Positions 1 through 5,814 of a stretch of 16,997 nt of DNA are shown in pieces. Origin of the DNA: Planctomycetota bacterium. Lineage in GTDB: Bacteria > Planctomycetota > Phycisphaerae > Phycisphaerales > SM1A02. The notes below the pieces were generated by a model. The model worked only from the letters and a program-made list of their open reading frames with translations, was not told the DNA's origin and did no database searches. Positions within the stretch are counted from its first letter, which is position 1, and the number at the start of each line of letters is the position of its first letter. The stretch lies in the NCBI GenBank assembly GCA_027295435.1, contig JAPUKX010000135.1, positions 1-16,997 of the forward strand, given 5' to 3'. The position numbers and the translations under genes are program-made.

Positions 1-504
1 GGGGACCTTCGCGTCAACCAGGCGACTTAGGCCAATGTCGTGAGTAACGGTCTTGTTGAGCAATGACAGCACATCCCACGGGTATTCATACAGTACGTGG
101 CCGGCGATGGGACGAGTATCGGCGCCGTCGGGAAGCTCGCCGGTGGTAAGGAACGCCTCGGCATCGGCCCGCGTCAGCATCGCCGCCACAACATGACCTG
201 TGGCCTGATCTGTCGCGGCCTGCCCAACCTCCAGCTTCAGGCGCCCATCGGGCATGCCCCAGCGCCCATTGACGCAGTACAACGCATCCTCATCCGGCAG
301 ATGATTGACGGGGGCGTTGGAGCGCGAAGCCACAAGTGGCTTCAGAGATCCCGGCACCCAATACCCAGCGAGCGATTGGGGCCACTGCGCCGCCAGTCGG
401 CCGGCCGTGGTCAGCATCCCCGTGCGGACTTCGAACGAAGCCCGCAGGTCGGTGAGAGGGCCAAGCTGCCCGAGCCCGTCATCGAAAATGATCATGCCCG
501 TCAT
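1..504 (-). CDS. Alternate GlmU-type sugar nucleotidyltransferase, N-terminal part (cut by left edge)
   Basis: An open frame of 168 codons runs off the left edge without a stop. The N-terminus reads MTGMIIFDDG, followed by LTDLRASFEVRTGMLT near residues 18-33 and a WDVLSLLNKTV segment near residue 145. This pattern fits the N-terminal part of the alternate bacterial GlmU family (UDP-GlcNAc diphosphorylase / glucosamine-1-phosphate N-acetyltransferase type), where an R-x-G-(I/M)-LT motif and a later W-D-(L/I/V) motif are typical. The classical GlmU LAAGxGTRM loop is absent, as expected for that family. I chose the ATG at 504 because AGGA lies about 8 nt upstream; an in-frame ATG at 495 is an alternative. 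The gene lies 62 nt after mreD, so it is probably in the mre operon and would supply UDP-GlcNAc for peptidoglycan. Substrate is inferred, and the C-terminal left-handed helix domain is outside the window. Confidence 0.72.
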   Translation of the reverse strand, partial: MTGMIIFDDGLGQLGPLTDLRASFEVRTGMLTTAGRLAAQWPQSLAGYWVPGSLKPLVASRSNAPVNHLPDEDALYCVNGRWGMPDGRLKLEVGQAATDQATGHVVAAMLTRADAEAFLTTGELPDGADTRPIAGHVLYEYPWDVLSLLNKTVTHDIGLSRLVDAKVP

Positions 505-566
505 GCGCTGGTCCTGTCCCGAACCTGCCTCTTCAGCGGGCAAGTCCGCCAGGGAAGCCCCGATGG

Positions 567-1142
567 TTATCGCAGGGCTCCGCTGCGATGGCTGAGCGTC
601 TGGAAGCCCCACAACGGCATGGACCGCACCAGCAGCCATCCGAATGGAATTGCCAGCAGTCCTGAGTACAGCGCCATGAGGAAACGTCGCAGCAGCTCGC
701 CGAGCGTCGTAGTCTGCGCCCAGGACAAATCGCCGCCTGGATACCACGAGCGGATCACGTAGACGGCGACGGCGACGAGGTGAACAGCGAGCAAACAGAT
801 GAACGTCATGGTACCGATGGTCAGGGCGCGCTGGCGAAAGACGATAGTTCGAAGCTGCAACACCAGATACCCGCCGCCGACATAGCCTAGGGTACGCGGA
901 CCGATCAAGTGCAGCTTGTCAGCCTCGCCCAGCGAAATCGGGTCGGACAGATCCAGCAGCAGGCCGAGCGTCAGACACGCCCACATCGCAGCCATGCGCG
1001 GTGCCGAGAGGCAGATGAATGCAGCAAGCAGGCCGCAGGCGCTCGGCTTGATCTGCAATTCTTTTCCGGCCAGCACATCGAGTAAACTGGTGTCGAGCAC
1101 CAGAGTCAGATAGGCGAAGATGGCAAAAACCACCCACCTCAT
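567..1142 (-). CDS. mreD: Rod-shape determining membrane protein MreD
   Basis: This 191-residue protein is almost entirely hydrophobic, with about five predicted membrane helices (near residues 2-20, 35-62, 80-100, 108-132 and 150-172). The LGLLLDLSDPISLG stretch fits the conserved MreD region (G-x-x-x-D near a membrane helix). MreD works with MreC in the inner membrane to link MreB filaments to the wall-elongation machinery. The ATG overlaps the mreC stop in an ATGA (4-nt overlap), which implies translational coupling and fixes the start. MreD diverges quickly between phyla, so the call rests on length, topology and position after mreBC. Confidence 0.88.
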   Translation of the reverse strand: MRWVVFAIFAYLTLVLDTSLLDVLAGKELQIKPSACGLLAAFICLSAPRMAAMWACLTLGLLLDLSDPISLGEADKLHLIGPRTLGYVGGGYLVLQLRTIVFRQRALTIGTMTFICLLAVHLVAVAVYVIRSWYPGGDLSWAQTTTLGELLRRFLMALYSGLLAIPFGWLLVRSMPLWGFQTLSHRSGALR

Positions 1143-2026
1143 GGCTGGACACCTTCGGTCAAGACCACCTCTCGCTCGATCTTCAGCGTCACGTAGGCCA
1201 AACGGTCAGCGGGATACCTCGGTCTGACAACGATCGAGTTGAGAAGCGGCTTCCGGTCGTTCGCCGTAACCGACTCGACGAAACCGAGGATCATGCCCTG
1301 GGCGCTGTCCACCCAAGACGGATCATTATGTAGCCGGACAATATCGCCGTCTCTCACCAGGACATCCCTATCGAGATCGCCGACCAATGCGCCTGTGTTG
1401 TTCGGCTCGAGCCAGATCCGCCGGGCCGCCTCAATCGGGGCCAGCGGATCATCGGCCGGTAGAATGATCGCCCCGACGCGCCCGTTGGATGGATTGGTGA
1501 TCGGCACCAGCCAACTACTGAGACGAGCCACATCGCCGGCTACCCGCCCGATGAGGTGCACGCCACGAAACACCGCGATCGTCCCTTGCGAGACGCCGTC
1601 GCGCGTACCCACGTTCAATCTGATAAAGCCGTGGGCACGATCGGGGCTTCTGCCGGTGATCCGGGCAAATAGCGGGTCGATCACCACGCCCTTGTGGAAC
1701 CGCCGGGCGTCGTGCAACTCGCGCATCTCCTCTTCAAGGGTGTCGATTCTCAATCGAGCGAAATGCAACAACCGGCGTAGTTCATCCTGATCCTCGATGA
1801 GTTGCTGCACCCGCTGGGGTTCCTCACGAAGCGGATCATGGGCCGGACGAAGCCAGTTTCGAAACGATATACCCACCTCACCGGCCGGCTGAACAAAGAT
1901 ATCGAGGCCGCCTCCAAGATATGAGGTCCATGGCATCAACCAGCTTGTGGGCAGAAAGGCCAGAATCAGCGCCAGACCGACCGCGACAGAGAACGTTCGC
2001 TGTGAACGGGAAACGGTCCTGGCCAT
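1139..2026 (-). CDS. mreC: Rod-shape determining protein MreC
   Basis: This 295-residue protein has the MreC plan: a short cytoplasmic tail, one membrane helix (about residues 12-32), a coiled coil (about 66-108) and a periplasmic beta-rich domain from about 115. That domain carries the family hallmark LNVGTRDGVSQG (137-148), followed by HLIGRV and a second G-x-V segment. MreC is the periplasmic scaffold that bridges MreB/MreD and the penicillin-binding proteins. The gene lies 131 nt after mreB and overlaps mreD by 4 nt. The ATG at 2026 has no purine-rich ribosome binding site; instead a degenerate tandem repeat begins only 6 nt upstream of it. Translation may depend on another start or on local structure. 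Confidence 0.95.
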   Translation of the reverse strand: MARTVSRSQRTFSVAVGLALILAFLPTSWLMPWTSYLGGGLDIFVQPAGEVGISFRNWLRPAHDPLREEPQRVQQLIEDQDELRRLLHFARLRIDTLEEEMRELHDARRFHKGVVIDPLFARITGRSPDRAHGFIRLNVGTRDGVSQGTIAVFRGVHLIGRVAGDVARLSSWLVPITNPSNGRVGAIILPADDPLAPIEAARRIWLEPNNTGALVGDLDRDVLVRDGDIVRLHNDPSWVDSAQGMILGFVESVTANDRKPLLNSIVVRPRYPADRLAYVTLKIEREVVLTEGVQP

Positions 2027-2032
2027 CGGTCA

Positions 2033-2079
2033 GGCTGGAAGGCTCGAGGCTCGAGGCTTGAAGGCATGAAGGCTTGAGG
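2033..2079. repeat. Degenerate short tandem repeat upstream of mreC
   Basis: Read on the plus strand, this stretch breaks into about six units of 7-8 bp with the pattern GGCTYGA(A): GGCTGGAA, GGCTCGA, GGCTCGA, GGCTTGAA, GGCATGAA, GGCTTGAG. It lies in the mreB-mreC spacer and occupies the place where an mreC ribosome binding site would be expected. The unit core GGCTTGAG matches the heptamer array inside lnt at 6253-6287, in the same strand orientation. The rest of the spacer (2080-2157) shows no feature I recognise. Confidence 0.75.
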
Positions 2080-2157
2080 AACAGCCCGGCTGGAAATCCG
2101 CGGCCATTGCTCGCTTACGCCGGCGTCTCATCGTCCCATCATGCCTCATGCGTGGAT

Positions 2158-3210
2158 TTAGAACTCGTCCAGATCCGACTCCATCGTCGCCTTCCACTCC
2201 CCAAGATTCTCCAGGTAAATGCTGGTCCCGCGAGCGACCGCCGTCATGGGATCATCCGCGATGCGGACGTCCAAACCGGTGGCATTGGACATCAGCACGT
2301 CAATTCCTCGCAACAGCGCTCCACCGCCAACCAGCGTAATCCCGTTGTCTACCAGATCGGCGGCAAGCTCCGGCTCGGCCCGTTCCAAAGTTCGCATCAC
2401 CGTCTCGATAATGGCCGCGCACGGTTCCTGGAGGGCTTCACGTACCTCGTCGCTGGTAACAACAGTCTTGCGGGGCAGTCCGGAGACGTTGTCCCGTCCA
2501 CGGACGTCGATCGAGGTCGGCTCGTCCACAGGGGCCGCGGAGCCGATTTCAATCTTGATCCGCTCCGCTGTTTGCTCACCGATGGTGAGGTTGTAGGTCT
2601 TCTTCATGTGGCTGATGATCGCCTCGTCCATGTCGTCGCCGGCAACGCGAATTGACTCGCATGAGGCAATGTCGGCCAGGGACATCATGGCGACCTCGGT
2701 AGTTCCGCCACCGATATCCACAATCATGGAGGCAGTCGGCTCAACGATGGGAAGCCCCGCTCCGATTCCGGCAGCCATAGGCTCCTCGACCAGGTACACC
2801 CGCCGAGCTCCCGCGCGCTCGGCCGAGTCGAGCACCGCGCGCTTCTCCACCGCCGTGATCCCCGAGGGGACCGCGATGACCACCCTCGGCCCCAAGATCC
2901 GGCTTCGCCCGTTTACCTTGCGAATGAAGTAGCTGAGCATCGCCTCGGTGATCTCGAAGTCGCTGATCACGCCGTCTTTGAGCGGACGGATCGCGCTGAT
3001 CGAGCCCGGCGTCTTGCCCAGCATTTCCTTGGCCGACCAGCCGACCGCATTGCCGTTATTCAGGACGCGGTTCGTGCCTCGCTTCACCGCCACCACGGAC
3101 GGCTCGTTGAGCACAATACCCTCGCCGCGGACGCAGACTAAGGTGTTACAGGTGCCCAGGTCGATGCCCATATCGACGCTGAACCAGCCGAGAAACGAAT
3201 CGAGGAACAC
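2158..3210 (-). CDS. mreB: Rod-shape determining actin homologue MreB
   Basis: MreB is an ATP-dependent cytoskeletal protein that forms membrane-bound filaments and orients wall synthesis. At 350 residues it has normal family length. Visible motifs are phosphate loop 1 GIDLGTCNT (15-23), VVIAVPSG (110-117), EEPMAAGIGAGL (142-153), phosphate loop 2 DIGGGTTE (165-172) and the adenosine motif GGGALLRG (295-302). The N-terminal FLGWFSVDMGIDLG matches the usual MreB membrane-binding start, which supports the GTG at 3210; a GGAG box lies 9 nt upstream. The gene is preceded by two envelope genes and followed by mreC. The 182-nt region before it contains no promoter I would call with confidence, so it may be read from the promoter at 4681-4709. 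Confidence 0.98.
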   Translation of the reverse strand: MFLDSFLGWFSVDMGIDLGTCNTLVCVRGEGIVLNEPSVVAVKRGTNRVLNNGNAVGWSAKEMLGKTPGSISAIRPLKDGVISDFEITEAMLSYFIRKVNGRSRILGPRVVIAVPSGITAVEKRAVLDSAERAGARRVYLVEEPMAAGIGAGLPIVEPTASMIVDIGGGTTEVAMMSLADIASCESIRVAGDDMDEAIISHMKKTYNLTIGEQTAERIKIEIGSAAPVDEPTSIDVRGRDNVSGLPRKTVVTSDEVREALQEPCAAIIETVMRTLERAEPELAADLVDNGITLVGGGALLRGIDVLMSNATGLDVRIADDPMTAVARGTSIYLENLGEWKATMESDLDEF

Positions 3211-3369
3211 CGAAGCGAACTCCGTTTGGGTGAGGATCGGTCAACTAGGCAACTATCCTACCCGGGACCTAGCCTCTTGATCGACCAAGTACGAGGTTTG
3301 CTTGCGAATGATACACAAAGAGCGTCAGAAGGGCAGCCCAATGCCGTCGCCTTGTCTTTGGAATCGTCG

Positions 3370-3392
3370 GGGCGAGTTTGCGCCCGGCCGGG
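3370..3392 (-). other. GC-rich inverted repeats after the small membrane protein gene
   Basis: Directly after the stop codon of the small membrane protein gene lies a perfect 10-bp palindrome CCCGGCCGGG (3383-3392). It overlaps a 5-bp stem (GGGCG/CGCCC, loop of 6 nt, 3370-3385). No T-run follows on the minus strand, so this is not a standard intrinsic terminator. It could be a weak pause or an mRNA-stabilising hairpin between this gene and mreB. Confidence 0.35.
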
Positions 3393-3572
3393 TTACTTCT
3401 GAACGAGCTTGAACACGCCGCCGGGCTCAGGGGGCACGCTGGAGTGGTCGAGATTACGCGTCGCCAGAAGAAACACGCCGGCTAGAAGCACCAGAAACGC
3501 CACGCACAGCAGGCCGGTATACACGTCGAGATCACCGCCAGTACGGCGAACCGGGGCGTTGAACTGGCTCAT
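3393..3572 (-). CDS. Small single-helix membrane protein of unknown function
   Basis: This 59-residue protein starts MSQFNAPVRRTGG, has one strong membrane helix (about residues 17-38, with LLCVAFLVLLAGVFLLA) and ends in a short hydrophilic tail rich in Pro and Gly. The ATG at 3572 is chosen because an AGGAG box lies 7 nt upstream; the longer reading from 3605 adds 11 residues without a good site. It lies 29 nt after the coiled-coil gene, so the two are almost certainly co-transcribed, and it precedes mreB. The positively charged N-terminus suggests the N-terminus is cytoplasmic. I do not recognise a named family. The context suggests a small partner of the coiled-coil or Mre proteins, which is inference only. 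Confidence 0.8.
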   Translation of the reverse strand: MSQFNAPVRRTGGDLDVYTGLLCVAFLVLLAGVFLLATRNLDHSSVPPEPGGVFKLVQK

Positions 3573-3601
3573 AGTGCCTCTCCTGGTCCCTATAGGGGCA
3601 A

Positions 3602-4561
3602 TCAACCCCGGCCGGCGCGGCCGTAGACCCGATCGCCCGGCTCGACCCGGCCCCGCTCCTCAGACTCCAGCTCGACGATGCCGGTGGAGCGATTGATGTC
3701 CACCGAGATGATCCGCAGCTTCCCGATGAAGGTCCCGCCCCGGCCGATCGTGAGTTCCCAGCCTTCCTTCACACCATCGCGGGAACCGGCGTTGATCTCG
3801 GCAAGCTTCTGATTGCTGCTCCGGCGGACGTTGATGATCTGCGCGTCGAGATCGCGGTCGATCGGAGGCGCCGGCCGACGACCGGAGCGCCCTGCCATCT
3901 CCCCCAGCTCCCCGAAGCGGGTGACGTACATGGCGAGCTGCTCTAGGGCCTTGGCATGCCCCTCTCGAAGTTGCTGAAGTTCTTCCTGAAGCGCTCGTCG
4001 GGCCGCCACCGCGACTTCCAGTTGCGCATCCCTATCCCGCAAAGCTTCGTCCAGCTCCACGGCACGGCGTTCGGCTGCCAGCGCATCGGACCGCATCGTC
4101 CGCACCTCCGACAGCAGGCCACCCATGAGCTCCTGGCCGGCCGAGACGCCGGACGCGAGCTTTGCCAGATCAGCCCTGATCTTTGCCTGCTGACTCTCAG
4201 CCCCGGCCAACTCAATCTGCATCTCGCGTATGTCGGCCGCGGCCACGTCACGCTCTTTGGCAAGCGCCAGCTGTTCGGACTTCAGTTCCTGAATCTCCAA
4301 CTGAAGCCGAGTATTCTCCGCGGCATGGACGGCCTGCGCAGCCCCGAGCCGGTCAACGGCCGTCGCGGCCTGGGCATCGGCCCCGAGATATTTGGCCTTG
4401 AAGCTGTCCTCGTTGTAGGCGTAAACCACCACCAGAGGCACGAGCAGCAGGGCCAGCAGCGACACCAGCACGATAAAGATTTTCGTCAGAACATGCACCT
4501 TCAGTTCCCCACGTCTGTTGGCGTCTATCGTCGGCGCCAGTTCCCGACCGGGCAGGGACAT
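3602..4561 (-). CDS. Membrane-anchored coiled-coil protein with MreC-like C-terminal segment
   Basis: This 319-residue protein has one membrane helix (about residues 24-47), a long coiled coil rich in Ala, Glu, Gln and Leu (about 62-215) and a C-terminal beta-rich segment (about 240-315). That segment contains INAGSRDGVKEG (256-267) and FIGKLRI, which parallels LNVGTRDGVSQG and LIGRV in the MreC of this window. The order membrane helix, coiled coil, beta segment is also that of MreC, but the coiled coil is much longer. The likely site of action is the periplasm, anchored in the inner membrane. The ATG at 4561 has GAGG 5 nt upstream; a GTG at 4498 with GGGGA upstream would place the start just before the membrane helix and is a real alternative. 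It is first in a probable unit with the small membrane protein and mreBCD. I know no characterised homologue. Confidence 0.88.
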   Translation of the reverse strand: MSLPGRELAPTIDANRRGELKVHVLTKIFIVLVSLLALLLVPLVVVYAYNEDSFKAKYLGADAQAATAVDRLGAAQAVHAAENTRLQLEIQELKSEQLALAKERDVAAADIREMQIELAGAESQQAKIRADLAKLASGVSAGQELMGGLLSEVRTMRSDALAAERRAVELDEALRDRDAQLEVAVAARRALQEELQQLREGHAKALEQLAMYVTRFGELGEMAGRSGRRPAPPIDRDLDAQIINVRRSSNQKLAEINAGSRDGVKEGWELTIGRGGTFIGKLRIISVDINRSTGIVELESEERGRVEPGDRVYGRAGRG

Positions 4562-4573
4562 GACCGCCTCAGA

Positions 4574-4604
4574 GAGGTCTCAACCTCCAGGCGGCTTAGG
4601 AGGT
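4574..4604 (-). promoter_or_regulatory. Two mutually exclusive hairpins in the leader of the coiled-coil gene
   Basis: In the predicted leader, the minus strand carries ACCTCC (4599-4604), GGAGGT (4583-4588) and ACCTC (4574-4578). The middle element can pair with either flank: 6 bp with a 10-nt loop, or 5 bp with a 4-nt loop. The second hairpin ends 3 nt before the GAGG box of the ATG at 4561. No T-run follows, so a transcriptional attenuator is unlikely. Control of ribosome access is possible. The stems are short, and chance is a fair explanation. Confidence 0.3.
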
Positions 4605-4680
4605 CTGTGGTCCAGTCTCTGCCGATAATCACCACGCGCCTGCTGAGGCGCAAACAAACACCGACAAACCTGCCGGCTAC

Positions 4681-4709
4681 CTTGTACCCTGTGGCACCAT
4701 TCGTGTCAA
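4681..4709 (-). promoter_or_regulatory. Sigma70-like promoter for the coiled-coil / mreBCD unit
   Basis: On the minus strand a perfect -35 box TTGACA (4704-4709) is followed by a 17-nt spacer and TACAAG (4681-4686, 4 of 6 matches to TATAAT). It lies 25 nt beyond the stop of the HEAT-repeat lipoprotein gene and points at the coiled-coil gene, giving a leader of roughly 110 nt. Position, spacing and the perfect -35 box together make this one of the two best promoter candidates in the window. Confidence 0.6.
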
Positions 4710-4734
4710 TACCGCGGTCGGTTCCGCCCAGCCT

Positions 4735-5814
4735 TCACGGCTGTTGAACCTGCAGGATCGCGCTGGCGGCCGCGACCCGCACCAGGGGGTTGGGATCGTC
4801 CAACATGGTGGCCAGCGTGGGCAAAGCAGCCGGATCGGCGACTTCGCCCAGCGTCAGCGCCGCCTGCGCCCGAAGCTGATATTGCTCGATGCCGGTGTAC
4901 TCCATTGGCACGTCAATCGTAGCCCGGGTAGGGTCGATCCGGGCCAACGCCCAGGTGGCGGCCATGCGAACCTCGGCCGGCTGCTGGAACGGGGCGCGGG
5001 GGTGGGCGAGACGGATTAGATTCGCAACCACCCGCTCGTCCTTCAACCGGCCGCAGATCATGCAGGCCAACGCGACAATCTCACCCTGCTCTGGGGGCGC
5101 GAACAACGCCGCGCGAATGGCTTCGATCTCGCTCTCTAAGCCGAGCTTCACCATCGCCTCCGCCAGCTGAAGATTGACCATCTTGACCCTCGCCTCGTTG
5201 GCGCGCCGCATGCCTTTGCCAACCGCCTGTCGAATCATGGGAGCCGCGGAGGGATCACCCAACTCGCCCAGGACCAGAGCAGCGTTGCCTCTCACCTCAG
5301 GGTCGTCGCTGGCAATCATCGCCGACAGGGGCGTGGGATCAACACGGTGCCCACAGCGCTTGAGCCCGAAGATCGCTGATGCCCGCACCGAGAGTGATTC
5401 GTCACTCAGCAATGGCTCCAGCAAGTAAGCAAGCTGCTCCATCCGGAGGGTCCCGATGGTCATGGCGGCAACGAACCGCACGCCGCGGTTCTCATCGACA
5501 ACTCCCCGACGCACCACCGGCTCCAACTCGGCGGGCGCACGGTGCAACGCTTCAATCGCATTGGCCCGCAGAAGTTCGTTGGTAGACGCCGCGGCCCGCA
5601 GGAGCACATCGATCGCCGCATCATGCAAGTCCTCGGGGACATCCACAGCCGCCATTTGATCGACGCTGGACATAGGCGTTCGGCCCGGGCCGATCGGCGA
5701 CTGCGAAGTCGATTCCGCTTTAGTGCTCCACGGTTGTCCTGTGTTCTTTAGACATCCGCTGAGCATGGCTAGCACACATGAACACGCAATGCCAGCCACA
5801 ATCAGGTTTCTCAT
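4735..5814 (-). CDS. HEAT-repeat lipoprotein
   Basis: This 359-residue protein begins with a lipoprotein signal peptide: a short basic start (MRN), a hydrophobic core and the lipobox LSGC at residues 18-21, with Cys21 as the predicted lipidated residue. After a Ser/Thr/Pro-rich linker the rest consists of HEAT-like helical repeats, for example DPEVRGNAALVLGELGDPSA and the final DPNPLVRVAAASAIL. Such solenoids usually act as binding platforms. It should be membrane-anchored and face the periplasm. The ATG at 5814 is chosen over an upstream ATG at 5889 because it starts the signal peptide, has AGGAGG about 11 nt upstream, and overlaps the lnt stop in an ATGA. The partner is unknown. Confidence 0.9.
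   Translation of the reverse strand: MRNLIVAGIACSCVLAMLSGCLKNTGQPWSTKAESTSQSPIGPGRTPMSSVDQMAAVDVPEDLHDAAIDVLLRAAASTNELLRANAIEALHRAPAELEPVVRRGVVDENRGVRFVAAMTIGTLRMEQLAYLLEPLLSDESLSVRASAIFGLKRCGHRVDPTPLSAMIASDDPEVRGNAALVLGELGDPSAAPMIRQAVGKGMRRANEARVKMVNLQLAEAMVKLGLESEIEAIRAALFAPPEQGEIVALACMICGRLKDERVVANLIRLAHPRAPFQQPAEVRMAATWALARIDPTRATIDVPMEYTGIEQYQLRAQAALTLGEVADPAALPTLATMLDDPNPLVRVAAASAILQVQQP

Noticed and set aside
97..762. A 221-codon open frame on the plus strand
   Set aside because: It is antisense to the GlmU-like gene and to the end of mreD, both supported by family motifs and operon order.
3313..3318. TATCAT (minus strand) as a -10 box for mreB
   Set aside because: No -35-like hexamer lies at 16-18 nt, and transcription from the promoter at 4681-4709 can explain mreB expression.
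3956..4747. A 263-codon open frame on the plus strand
   Set aside because: It is antisense to the coiled-coil gene and its promoter region. The minus-strand product has a clear membrane helix, coiled coil and MreC-like end, while the plus-strand product shows nothing.
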